A stretch of 64,000 bases of DNA from Anaeramoeba flamelloides (Eukaryota; Metamonada; Anaeramoebidae). The stretch spans positions 1,121,001 to 1,185,000 of the forward strand of contig JANTQA010000019.1 of assembly GCA_027625915.1 (NCBI GenBank), given 5' to 3'. The notes below the pieces were generated by a model. That model had not been told where the DNA came from, made no database searches, and saw only the letters and a program-made list of their open reading frames with translations. Positions 1-10,839 of the stretch are shown here, piece after piece. Positions within the stretch are counted from its first letter, which is position 1, and the number at the start of each line of letters is the position of its first letter. Both the position numbers and the translations under genes were made by a program.

Positions 1-457
1 TATTAATGTTTTTGTTTTTGTTTTTATTTGGGTAGATTTTTATTTGGATTTTTTTTAGGTCCAATAAGAGAAAAACTTTTCCGATTTCCTTTTGAGAAGA
101 ATCCATTGTTAAAATTTTAGCATAATGTAATTGTTTCGTATTTTTTTGATTTGAGTTGTTTGCAATTTTTTGATTTCTTTTTAATTTTTTTAAAAAAATT
201 AATTTGTCTTCTCTCGAGAAAAACGAAAAAGTAATATTTTTTGAAGAGCAAAATTGTAATTTCACTATTGTTGATATCTTTGGATGTAAAATAGTTTCAC
301 TACCATTTAATTTAAAAATTTTTTTTCTGCCAGTGGCTTTTATTATAATAATTTTCCCATTAGAAAGGGTAAAGGCGCATCTACCTAAAAATTCTTCATT
401 AATATAGATGAATGGGAAGTTTGAATTGTTTTTATTTTGATTTTTATTAAAATATTC
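1..457 (-). CDS. 3' continuation of the large Asn-rich PH-like protein (runs off left edge)
   Basis: An open frame of about 152 codons runs from 457 to the window edge without a stop. It lies in the same frame as the 479-2542 block, after two TAA codons at 479-481 and 458-460. It encodes a beta-rich stretch (EEFLGRCAFTLSNGKIIIIK, then ILHPKISTIVKLQF and a hydrophobic helix-like end) that looks like another PH-like fold, followed by a Lys/Asn-rich tail. No ATG suits a separate gene here. I infer that it belongs to the gene to its right. A 42-nt in-phase stretch (457-498, GT...AG) would remove both stops if spliced, but its donor GTTTCA is unlike the other donors in the window. The alternative is a decayed 3' end. 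Confidence 0.5.
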
Positions 458-478
458 TTATTGATATGTTCTTATTGT

Positions 479-2542
479 TTATATGTTCTTATTGAAACTT
501 AAATAATGAATTAAATTCGTAGATTGTTTTTTTATTAATTCTTTTGGTATTGGGTTTAAATAGTTTTTTAGATAATTATTAAATAATTTATAAAATTCTT
601 TAGAAATTTTTTCATTTTCAAATTTTAACTCAATTTCTTTTTTTTGCCCAAGCTTTAAATGGATCAGATCATCATTCGAAACCATTCTCATTTTTTTGTC
701 AAAGGGTATTTTATAAAGGGAAGATTTGCTTTTAATTGTTAATAAATTATTTTGTAACAAAATTATTATTTTCATAACTTTTTTGTTTTTCTTCTGTACC
801 TGATTATTATTATTATTATTATTATTAATATTATTATTATTATTCTTATTGATAGTTGTGTTTGTGTTTTCATTTTCTTCAATCTTTTTAATTAATTTAA
901 CATTTCTAAAAACTTTATTTTGAAATTGATTTAATAAAATTAAATTCTTATTTCTTTTATTTTGGAAATCAAGAATAAAATTATTCCTCTCTTCAATATT
1001 TGTAAAGAATAAATTTATCATTTTTTTTTCATCAATAAAAAATAATAATGAAAATTTATTATTTAAATTATTATAATGATGGACATTATTATTATTTGTA
1101 TTATTCATATTTGTATAAGTATTAGTATTGTTACCAAAATATTTGTTTAAAAAGATTTGAGAATGTAAAGAATAGTTTCTAGTTAAAATAAAATTATTAG
1201 AAAAAATAATTTTGAAATTTTTTAAATTTAATTTAATTTGAATTGTATCGTTTTTATTTTCATTAAAATTATAATTATTCAAAATTTTACATTTATAATT
1301 AATTTCATTTAAATTGAAAAAATTATTTGTTGAGAAAATTTCATTTTCATTTTTAATTTTTAATTGATTTGTATAATTATTAATTTTATTTTCATACCCC
1401 TTTGGTATATTAAATATGGATTTATAATTTAAATTATTTAAGTTTTTTAATTTTTGATAAATATTATTTAATTCAATTTTAATATTATTTTGATCTAATA
1501 AGTTTTTTTTGATTGTTGTTGAATGATTAAAAATTATTTTGAATGCATTGGTATTGTTTCGTATCGCGCTATTGCTGTTCAATTTATTATAAAATATATT
1601 GTTTATTAAATCTCTTTCAATTGAAGAATTAGCACAGAATAAATATTTTTTTTTGAAATACAAATCTTGTATTAAAAAGACATTTTCTATTATTGAATGA
1701 TTGATAATTATAATTGGATGTTTTTTTTGATATTTTTGTGAATATATTAATTTGTTTTTTAATTGATTATTACAATAATTAATTTTTAATTCATTTTTAT
1801 TAAAATTTAATTCAACTTTTTTTAAATTTTTTAAATAATATATTTTAAATTTAATGCTTGGTTGCCTGTTCATTTGTTGAATTTTATTTTTTAAATAATT
1901 TATTATTTTTTGATTTTTATTATTAATAATTGGATATTTAATTGAATTTAATGTATTTGAAAAGGGTGTTCTTGGCTGGAGGTTTAAAATGTCTCCATAT
2001 TGATTGAATGATTGGAAATTATTTTTTTTTAATTCGTCAAAGATTATTAGTTTTTTTTTCTTTTCTTTTTTAGAATTATACATATATTTTTGAGTGTAAT
2101 TTTTCTGAAATTTTTTTGAAAATGCTTTTAAACAGTTCTCAATTAACCTTAATGTCTTTCCATTATTAAATTGGAAAACAAAAGATTCGTTTTCTGATTT
2201 TATGATTAGTTTTAATTCATTATTGTCTTTTTTTTTAATATTTAGGTTTTGAGCATTGCCCCAAGAATAAGATTTTGTTTCATATTTATTATTTATTTGA
2301 TACATTATACTAAAGCAATTTTTTGTTAATCTTAATAAGCATTCAAGTGGATTTGTATGGTTGTTGTTATTTTTAGAGCTTATTTTTAAATTAAACTTGC
2401 ATTGTTCGTTTAGTAAACATCTTTTGCATACCATTTCAGTCTCCTTCTCTGTACCCAAAATTAAACCATTAATTGGGTATGATTCAATTTCTTTGCCTGG
2501 ATACCAACTAAACAATTCAAATAATTTCCAAAAAGTAATTAT
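479..2542 (-). CDS. Large Asn-rich protein, central part with PH-like segments
   Basis: About 686 codons without a stop. The open frame begins right after a TGA at 2543-2545 and has no plausible upstream ATG. The first in-frame ATG lies about 28 codons in, after clearly protein-like sequence (FSWYPGKEIESYPINGLILG). I therefore read it as a continuation of the 2542-3369 block. Stretches such as ELKLIIKSENESFVFQF, followed by a helix-like CLKAF, and a second near the C-end (KKVMKIIILLQNNLLTIKSK then EFYKLFNNYLK) have the strand-strand-helix rhythm of PH-like domains; this is pattern reading, not a homology match. Long Asn runs are encoded by AAT repeats (about 804-850). Function unknown. The length of uninterrupted frame argues for a live or very recently dead gene. 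Confidence 0.6.
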   Translation of the reverse strand: MITFWKLFELFSWYPGKEIESYPINGLILGTEKETEMVCKRCLLNEQCKFNLKISSKNNNNHTNPLECLLRLTKNCFSIMYQINNKYETKSYSWGNAQNLNIKKKDNNELKLIIKSENESFVFQFNNGKTLRLIENCLKAFSKKFQKNYTQKYMYNSKKEKKKKLIIFDELKKNNFQSFNQYGDILNLQPRTPFSNTLNSIKYPIINNKNQKIINYLKNKIQQMNRQPSIKFKIYYLKNLKKVELNFNKNELKINYCNNQLKNKLIYSQKYQKKHPIIIINHSIIENVFLIQDLYFKKKYLFCANSSIERDLINNIFYNKLNSNSAIRNNTNAFKIIFNHSTTIKKNLLDQNNIKIELNNIYQKLKNLNNLNYKSIFNIPKGYENKINNYTNQLKIKNENEIFSTNNFFNLNEINYKCKILNNYNFNENKNDTIQIKLNLKNFKIIFSNNFILTRNYSLHSQIFLNKYFGNNTNTYTNMNNTNNNNVHHYNNLNNKFSLLFFIDEKKMINLFFTNIEERNNFILDFQNKRNKNLILLNQFQNKVFRNVKLIKKIEENENTNTTINKNNNNNINNNNNNNNQVQKKNKKVMKIIILLQNNLLTIKSKSSLYKIPFDKKMRMVSNDDLIHLKLGQKKEIELKFENEKISKEFYKLFNNYLKNYLNPIPKELIKKQSTNLIHYLSFNKNI

Positions 2543-3369
2543 TCAGTTTGCCTTTTAAAGCATATAATTAAAGAAATTAATTCTTCCTCTTCTTCTTCTT
2601 CCTCAAAAAATAAAGATTCTTCTTGGCTATAATATTCTATTTTCTTTATTTTCTTTTTATTCTTGTCGGCGTATTGGGAATTCTTTGATAAAAATTTATT
2701 TGGCTTTGTATTTAATCCTTTTGTTTTGATCGGTAAATATAATTTTAAGATCTTTTGGTTAGATCGATCCTGTAATAATCTGTTGATAGTTAAACTTTGG
2801 TATTTGTGCCTGGATTCGCAATTATAGTAATCAGACAAAAGAAAATGATTTTCTGTTAACTGGATCGTGCCTGGTTGGTATTCGTATTGGTTCGATTTGA
2901 ATGTTACTTCGAAGGTTGTAAAGCCTTTAACAAAAAATCGTGAAATGTTAGCCACAATACCTTGGGTGTTGTGATCCGTTTGCTGCTTTTCTACCTTGAA
3001 ATTGAGTTTTCTTGTCCATTTGTGTTGCTTTGTCCTTGTTAAGCTTTCTAAAATCTCTCTTAATCCAACCAACCTTCCTTTTGCTAAATTGTTTGCATTA
3101 AATTTGTTTGTGGCTTTGAAGCCCAGCTTTGTGTATCCTTCGAAGAAATTTTTTGAGTTTTCCAGTGGATCGCTTTTGTTTTTTTTTTTTTATTTTTTTT
3201 TTTTGGTTATTTTTTTTTTATTTTTTGAGAAACAAAAAGGAATATTGTCAATTTTGGGTTTTTTGAACCAAACAAACAAAAAGAATTGTTTGTATTTATT
3301 TTCTTTTTTTTTTTTAAAAAATATTTACTCTGTTATGTTCGGAATGGCATTTGGGTAAAGTAAATTCAT
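2542..3369 (-). CDS. N-terminal part of the same unknown protein, with a 156-nt intron
   Basis: Exon 1 (3329-3369) starts ATG and encodes MNLLYPNAIPNIT. A GTAAAT donor follows, with a 156-nt A/T-rich intron (3173-3328), an acceptor ACAAAAG, and then exon 2 from 3172. The phases match: ACA GA plus C GAT CCA gives T-D-D-P. Exon 2 reads DPLENSKNFFEGYTKLGFK, then a basic/hydrophobic region, a beta-rich segment (ISRFFVKGFTTFEVTFKSNQ), a Lys-rich stretch and a Glu run. Its frame ends in GAA TAA at 2539-2544, where the next block opens in the -1 frame. I could not assign a domain family. The exon 2 frame itself is clear; the exon 1 join rests on phase and splice signals only. Confidence 0.55.
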
Positions 3370-3722
3370 TGCATTACAAAGGTTAACAGTAAGGTCAAGT
3401 ATCGTTTTTGATTTAACTTTTTTATTTAAAACATGGCTTAGCCACGTAGTAACAAATTTTGTCATTTAACTGATTAAAGAAAAATTAATTAAAAAGACAT
3501 CAAATAATTTGAAAAAAATGAAAACAGTTTGTATTCAAAAACTTTTAGTTTTATTAAAAAAATTATAGACACTAATGAATTAGAGGAGTGAAGGTGTTAT
3601 TTGAAGAAAATTTCCTCCTTTTCAAATTAATTTGTTCCAAAATGTTTATCTGGGGTTTTTAAAATCTTGTCTTTAAATATATATGTAACCTCAGCTTTTT
3701 TTTTAATTATTTTGGCTATTAA

Positions 3723-3727
<5 letters not shown>

Positions 3728-3805
<78 letters not shown>
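3728..3805 (+). repeat. Poly(A) tract of 78 nt
   Basis: An uninterrupted run of 78 A, the longest homopolymer in the window, followed by TAAATG. No LINE sequence is recognisable immediately upstream. Length may be distorted by assembly. Confidence 0.9.
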
Positions 3806-3807
<2 letters not shown>

Positions 3808-4033
3808 AATGTTAGAATATTTACTTTTTTATTAATTTTAAAGAGGATGAGTAAATAATGTTTTTTTGGTTTAAGGGAGTAATCACGATAAAGTCGAAAT
3901 TTTCACTTTTTAATATTTTGAAAGAAGATGAGAAAACAAGATTTTTACTTTGGATATGTGTGGTTGCTTTTTAGTATTTAAAGTACATGTGGAAAAATAA
4001 TTTATTTATTTTAATTTTACAGGTAAAATTAAA

Positions 4034-4145
4034 TGCCACAATAGAATGTTGCGAGAAGAATGGATGTTGAGTTGATTTGTTTGATCTACTTTGCGGAATA
4101 TTAAATGATTTAACTTTTATTCTTCTCTCAGCATTCTATTGTGGC
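4034..4145. mobile_element. Short palindromic MITE, family I, copy 1
   Basis: Starts GCCACAATAGAATGTTG and ends with the inverse CAGCATTCTATTGTGGC about 110 bp later. The arms extend inwards through AGAGAAGAATAAAAG-like sequence. A second copy lies at 53445-53538. No coding capacity; a non-autonomous DNA transposon or folded repeat is inferred. Confidence 0.75.
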
Positions 4146-5218
4146 TTTTTATTTTATGCCGAAATAAAACTAATAAATTTTTTTAAAACAAAGTACTATA
4201 ATACTCAAAATAAAAATATAACTATAAACTAGAAAGTTTTTAGATCCAATTGTAAATTAATAAAAAAAAGTGAAAGTGTTGAATTCTGGTATAAGGCTCT
4301 GATTTTAATTGAACTTACTCTAAAAATTTAAAATGAACAATAGATACATAGATCAATAAAAAAAAACTAAATGGTAAACAATCCGAAGATCGTACATTTT
4401 ATATTAAATCTTTTTGTGAAATATTTTGAATTTAAACTGCCGTCTTTTAAAAATGATTGTGTAAAGCGATTATTTTAACCAAGGGGAATTAACAATATAT
4501 GTTAAATATAATGATAATTATTAAATTGAGTATTTTTATTGTCAGTAAATCTAATATGATGATAATTTGGGGTTCAAGTAAATACCAAAAAATAATATGT
4601 ATTGCCAATGTAAATTTTCAACCAACCTACTAACTAGGTATAAAACCACAATAAAAATATCTTTTGATCTAATCACTCCTTTAATTTGTTTCTTTTAATT
4701 TATTTTTCAAAATTTATTTTTCAAAATTTATTCTTATGTTTGAAGATCTATGTCTGATCAAATATTTATTTTTCTAATTCTAAAATATGTTTAAAATTAC
4801 TTTGAAAGTTACTATGTTGAAATTTGAATTAATTTTTAATATTGGTATAAAGGTCTATATTATGGTATGTAATTTACTTCTTATATCAATAGAATCTCAT
4901 AATTCCAAATAATTCACCTTTTTACTAAAAATGATTAGGAATTGAAATAAAAATGCTAAATTAATCTTTTGTACTTCAAAATTAATTAGTATGAATACAA
5001 TTTCAGTTATTTTAAATTTACAAAATATCAAATTTTAAAAATTTTGAAAGAGTAATAGAAATAAGTTTTTTTTTTTAGATTTTATTATTCTGATATATTT
5101 TTTAAAATTGGTTAATTGGAGTTAAGTAAATATTGTGTAAAAAAGTTTAAATATATCCTAGTTTAATATTTCCACAATAAGAATATATTTGTATTTATTG
5201 AAATTCAAAAGAAAAATA

Positions 5219-5413
5219 CCGTCAGTTTCACTTTTAAGGCACAAACTTTCAACGAAATTTAATGCACAAAAAAATCTCAAATTAATGCACAAAATTTGGA
5301 ATTTTTTTTTTACAATTTATTTTTAGAGAATTTGAATTTTGTGCTTTAATTTGAGATTTTTTTTGTGCCTTAAATTTCGTTGAAAGTTTGTGCCTTAAAA
5401 GTGAAACTGACGG
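5219..5413. mobile_element. Palindromic Tc1/mariner-like MITE, family A, copy 1
   Basis: 195 bp; starts CCGTCAGTTTCACTTTTAAG and ends with its exact inverse, CTTAAAAGTGAAACTGACGG. TA lies on both sides (5217-5218 and 5414-5415). The arms continue inwards (GCACAAACTTTCAACGAAA) so nearly the whole element is a hairpin. Confidence 0.85.
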
Positions 5414-6376
5414 TATAGAAAATTTTACGAACTTTTGTAAGATAAAAAAAAAGGTGACTTATTCTTTTTTAATAATAGATAGGTTACTAAAATATTTCAA
5501 ATTAGGTAAAAACAAATGAATTTAATTAATTAAGATAAATTTGGTTTATCATATTAAAAGAGTGTTATCAAATAAAATAAATTTCTTTTTATAAATTTGA
5601 CACTATTAAATAACAATTGATTTAAGAAATACTAATAAAATGTCAAATTCTCTTTTCTAAAATAGAATTTTGAAAAAAAATAAAAATATCATTATAATTA
5701 TTATTGAGATCTCAAAAATATTTAGATTTGCGGTCTATTTACTTATCACGTTATAATCAAATAATTACTATAAGCATTGTAGAAATATAATCTAAAAATA
5801 TATTATGAAATTCTTTAGTATTATACCTCAAAAACTAATCACAGAAAAAAAAATTGAATATATTTCTCCAAATTTAATTTTTTTATTAATGATATTTTCT
5901 CTGAAATTTTAATTATTGATATTAGAAAAATTAAAAGTATTAGATTTTTTTTTTAAAATTTATTTGTGAATCTAAACTTAAGAGCTCCAATATAATTTTT
6001 CATAAACTATCACATATTTTAATTTCAGTGTCTATTATCTTGTTACTCCTTTTTAAACGAAAATAAAATTGTAAAAAACCCTGATATTTTTTGGAATTTT
6101 TATCTGAAGAATGTTATCTTGTTTGTATTATTAAACAACTTGTAAATGTTAATATTATTTTAAAAATTCCAGACAAATATATAAGATATTGGATCATTGA
6201 AGATTCAAAAAAAATGATCAGTTATTTCATTGAAAAATAGTATATTAGTAATTTATTCTTATAATATATTACGATTATAATTATTTTTAAAAATTGGATG
6301 TTTGTTTCATGATATCTTTAAATTTTATTATTATATCTATCATATTATTATTAGTATAAATAATTTCATATAATTA

Positions 6377-6829
6377 CAGTCGATTCAACTGATAAGAAAC
6401 AAAATTTGGATGAAATTTAAAGCTCAAAAAATAATCTCAAATTAAGACAAAAAATTCAAATTACTATTATTTTCCAATTAAAAACTGAAAATTTTTAGCT
6501 CACATGCCTAAATATTTTTTTGGTTTATAAGAAGTAAAACCAAAGATCTTCACAAAACCAAAAGGGTTTCGAAATTAATCTTTAGACATTAAAATAAACT
6601 TCCTTATTGAACTCTAAGACAAAATTTTTACTCTCCTAATTTGATTGTAACAGTTATAATTAATAAACATTTTGGATATTGAAATAAAAATTTTCATTTA
6701 TTCATTGGAAAATAACAGTATAGTAAAATAATTTGTGAGAAAAAAATTCCAAAAAATGTACTTTAATTTAAGAATTTTATGTGCTTTTATTTTCTTTGAA
6801 AGTTTGTGTCTTAAAAGTGGAACAAACTG
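6377..6829. mobile_element. Degraded family A palindrome, copy 10, split by another MITE
   Basis: The left arm starts CAGTCGATTCAACTG. The right arm ends CTTAAAAGTGGAACAAACTG with TA outside. The arms match other family A copies but are diverged. A 255-bp family C element (6464-6718) sits between them, so family A was here first. Confidence 0.7.
6464..6718. mobile_element. Family C MITE, copy 1, nested in a family A palindrome
   Basis: Inverted ends CTATTATTTTCCAATTAA and CATTGGAAAATAACAG, with TA on both sides (6462-6463 and 6719-6720). Interior matches 31815-32074 along its whole length and the ends match 30657-31305. No ORF. Confidence 0.7.
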
Positions 6830-7854
6830 TAATTAAAACAATAAAATTAAAAAAAGATTGTTTTTTTTTTTAAAAGATAAGTCACAAATACTCAGAAACC
6901 GAAATGGCTTATATTCTTGCATAATACATTGGAATACAAGATGAATTGTATTTATGTAAGGATCAAATCATTACACTGAAAAAAAAATTTTTGAAATTGA
7001 AAAAAAAAATTTGTGAATTTTTTTAAAATACCTACTAACTATTAAACCTCAAATCAGTATATGATACATGATAGAACTCTAAAAAATATTAATCGAAAAG
7101 TGTGGATATTTAAAAAAAAAAAAAAAAAACACCCAAGAACAATGTTCAATCTCCTATTTGAATCTTTGTAGTTTTGTTTTTGAATATGTGTGTATTAGTT
7201 TTATTATATCACTCTTTGGCACTTTTTGAATATCTCAGAGATTTTTTTTTTCATTTTTTCATTTTTCTAATGAGTTATTTTATCTCAGGACGTTTACTAA
7301 ACCCTTGTTTTTTTAAAATGTAGAGGGTTGTAAAATAACCACAAATTAGTTCAAATCAAATTAAATTGATTGTATACCTGTAGAAAACAATTTATTTCAA
7401 ATTGAAGAAATTTAAACTCTTATATTATAAAATAAGAAACAGATTAATTTTTTTTTTTTAAATTTGATTTTTTGAAATTTGAAGATCCTTCTAAATAATT
7501 TTTATGAATTGGAGTATTTATAATTGGAGATCCTGTGAATTTTTTTTGTTATATTTATATTTTGTCATTGAGGATACAATGTACCATTGTTTGCTTATTT
7601 ACATTTTTTTCATTGGTGCTCCTATTAAATTTATTTTCTTGTTAATTAGATTTTTTTGATAATTGGGAAACTGTGAAATTTTTTTGTTTATTTGAATTTT
7701 TATTGCTAATTGAGATTATAATAAACTTTTTTACAATTTTGGTTTTTTTTTTTTTTTTCCTTGAGAAACTGTGAACTTTTTTTAAAAATTGAAATTTCTT
7801 TTCATTGAGAGACATATAAACTTTTTTCTTTGTTATTTGAATTTTGTCAACCAA

Positions 7855-8260
7855 AGGAAGGGCAATTTCGCAATGCCCTTTTTGGTGGTATAGAATCGTT
7901 GAGTATGGAGCAAATCCACGATAAGGGACTAGGCCCGAAAAGAAAATTTGGAAAATTGAATTCTTTTACTTTTTTTTTTGGCTTTTAGAGTGGGTTTAAC
8001 CATTCTTACCCAGTTGGAATGGTATATTAATTCAAACATCAAAAGGTGTCATATTCCTGGAGATTTAGTGGTATGTGGAACGATTATGGGGAGAAATAAA
8101 TTATTCTTCTTGGGATACCAAAAAATCAGATTAATCCAAAAAAAAAAAAATGAAATTAAAAGTTATTCAACCAGACTTTTTATAATAGACACTCTAGTAC
8201 GTCTTTTAATTTTCCATGATATTGCTAACTGCTTTTTCCGTTAGATCTCACTTTGAAAGA
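7855..8260. pseudogene. Less AT-rich, coding-like island of unknown origin
   Basis: This tract is visibly richer in G and C than its surroundings. Reading on the plus strand gives protein-like but interrupted pieces (CPFWWYRIVEYGANPR, and later EWV, PFLPSWNGILIQTSKGVIF, WYVERLWGEINYSSWD) in shifting frames. It looks like a decayed gene copy or exons of a gene I cannot assemble. A structured RNA is the alternative. I do not recognise the family. Confidence 0.3.
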
Positions 8261-8888
8261 CGACACTTAATATCTCTAAAAATATTACAACTTATTTGTA
8301 CTGGACACAATAGCGTCAAGTACTTGGCCATTTTAATCATTTATCTAATTTTTCAGTAATTTCATTCAAACTGTAGAAATAATTAGAATCTAAAAAATTG
8401 TTTTTGTGAGTATCAGATTATTATAATATACTTGGTTATCATTGTAATCTCTGGAGACTTCGAAACCCCTAAATGGGTTTCTGTAACCAATAAATAACAA
8501 AAGTCTACAATGTCATAATTTTGAAAACTATTAATCTTTTTGTTGAATTCTTTCTTCTCCAATTGTCTCTTTAAATTTTCATTTTGTTAGTATCACACGT
8601 CTTCTTCGTTTTCTTTGTTGGGGATCGTTAAACTTTTGAAAAAAAAAAAAAAGAATTGTTTTAATAAAAAGAAAGGGAATTCAATATATTATATTCCAAA
8701 ACATAAGAAACCAAACACAAAACCCAAAACCAAACCTGTTTTAAAACGAATATTTGTCAAGTAATTTTTTTATTTTTTTGTTTTGTTAGTTCTTTAATAC
8801 AATAATTTGGGTATTAGGAATTAAATTTCCAAAACAAAAGAAAAAGTAAAAAGATCCAAAATGGAAAACTTTTCCTTGTTGGTTTAAT

Positions 8889-9167
8889 TTATTTACGAAA
8901 CAAAGCAGAAGAGATCTTTGCAAGTGAAGGGGTAGAAGAGTCTTCAAAAAAAATGTCTTCGTATTCGTTATTTGTGACGTTGGTTTTACCACCTTTGACT
9001 TTTGTTGTTTGTTTTTTTGGTATTCTTGTCCAATTTTTTAAGATCAAATATTCCTTTTCGTCATATTTCTTTTGTAATTCCTTTTTAAAAAGGATCACTT
9101 TACAGAAAGAGTTTGCAAAATGATTCGAAGAAACGTTTGTTTTTGTTGTGCTTTCTTGTTTTTCCAT
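8889..9167 (-). CDS. Small hypothetical protein (92 aa)
   Basis: ATG to TAA, 92 codons, with base composition clearly less AT-rich than the flanks. The protein starts MEKQESTTKTNVSSNHFANS. It has a basic central part (FKKELQKKYDEKEYLILKNW, then RIPKKQTTKVKGGK) and an acidic, Phe-containing end (EYEDIFFEDSS) before SLAKISSALFRK. No signal peptide or TM helix. The basic-then-acidic layout would fit a nuclear or RNA-binding small protein, but I do not recognise a family. The ATG is the first in frame. A GGTGGTAAAA inside could be an intron donor, so the gene model may be incomplete. Confidence 0.5.
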   Translation of the reverse strand: MEKQESTTKTNVSSNHFANSFCKVILFKKELQKKYDEKEYLILKNWTRIPKKQTTKVKGGKTNVTNNEYEDIFFEDSSTPSLAKISSALFRK

Positions 9168-10839
9168 ATTTGGTCAAATGTGAGAATCAAAAAAAGGGTG
9201 AAATAATGCTTGCCTTTTGAATTGTCGTTAATTTTTAACAAAATGGATTTTGAGAAAAAATGGAAACGTAAAAAATTTTTCAACTATTTATTCAAGTAAA
9301 GTGAACACTAATCACTGTCTTTGAATTACGAAATAAATAGAGTCCAGAAACTACAGCATAGGAAATTGGTTATAAAGATTTTGATAAATCAGAAATTAAT
9401 TGTTTTCCTCTGAAAAGTTCTTTCCCATTATTAATTTTAAAACTCTAGTCTATGGAATTGTTTTAAGTGTATTTTTAAAGAAATTTTCACGTGGTCTTTT
9501 CTCCAATACTGATAATTCACTCTTCTTGAGCTTGATAATTATTTTTCATTTGTTTATCTCGAATTGCTTTCATTCGAATAAATACTTTTAGTTCTGAGTT
9601 TGGTTGTGTATTTGTATTGAAAGTTTTTGAAGATTTTTAGACAAATAGTATCTCAAACCGTGAATACTATGCCTTGTATACATAATGATGGGTTGAAATA
9701 CCACCTGATACTTTTTTTTTTGATAAATTTCACAACTACCAATCTTTGAAAATAGACAATCAAATGGTTGTCAGAGGTTTGGTTCAAAGATTGAAGTAAC
9801 AACAATCAATATTTTGACTCTATTTTAATTTTATATATTGTTACAAACTGGAATAGTGGAAATCTAATCAAAAATGGTTACTTCTATTTGTTTAGGTATA
9901 TATAAATGAGGACTTTTTTTATAAAAAAATTTATCTTTAATATATTATTTTTTAGCAAATACTATTTTCTTATAAAAATATTTCACTGAACACATTTTTT
10001 AGTTTTTCAAAATAAATTATATCGATATTATTTTTAAATATTTTTTAGTTATATTTGATTTAATTCTCTATAATTATTAAAAATATTTTAAAGAATAATA
10101 AATAATTCTCAAAATTAATTTAAAATAGTTTCAATTGTAGAGTTATCTGTCAATGGTATTTCTTGATTTTTTTAAAAAATCTGAAGGGTATTATTCTTAG
10201 TTCTAATTGGGAAATTATCAATGGTTTTATAGTAATAATGTTAGGTTAGGTATATAGAATCAATTTTTCACAATTTGTTACAAAATAAAATATTCAAAAA
10301 TCCAATGATTCAAAAAATTATAATAATATAAATGGTTTTTTATAGAAAAATGTTCTTGGGGTATTTATATTAAAACTTAAAGATTTTTTAAAGTATTTTA
10401 AAGAAGAAACCTTTTTCAATTGATTATTGAAAAAAAAAAATTTTTTTTTTAATGATATAATATTTAGACATTAGATGAGACAATATAAAAATTCAAAATC
10501 AATATGACTATTTCTTAAAGTATAATTAATTCCATTTTTACGAAATTTATATTGGTTTTTTTTTTTTTCTTTTTATATCTTTTCTTTTTTTATTTTATTA
10601 AAAAATAAATTCTATTAACAGTATTAAGAAATTATTTTTCAAACAAAAAAAAAAAAAGACTAAACTCATATTTTATTACAAAAAAAGGATAATGTTTGTG
10701 AGATCTTTTCACCAAACAAGTATTTTATATTTTTTTTTGTTAGATTGTTGCCTTTCAAATTGCAACAAAATAGATCTTTAACTTTTTTTTTTTTGATTGG
10801 GGGAAAGGTATAGATTATACTGGGTACTCTTTTACTTTA

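Larger units (their letters stand above)
3370..8888. other. Gene-poor spacer, repeat-rich
   Basis: About 5.5 kb of very AT-rich DNA. It holds the A78 tract, one short palindromic MITE, two copies of the 195-bp palindromic family (one with another MITE inside it) and a less AT-rich coding-like island at 7855-8260. Outside these I see no gene or structured signal, for instance in 4160-5215 and 5420-6370. Confidence 0.6.

Noticed and set aside
479-2542. Alternative genetic code (TAA or TGA reassigned) to explain the frame breaks
   Set aside because: TAA, TAG and TGA do not occur inside the other well-supported genes, and TAA or TAG ends them.
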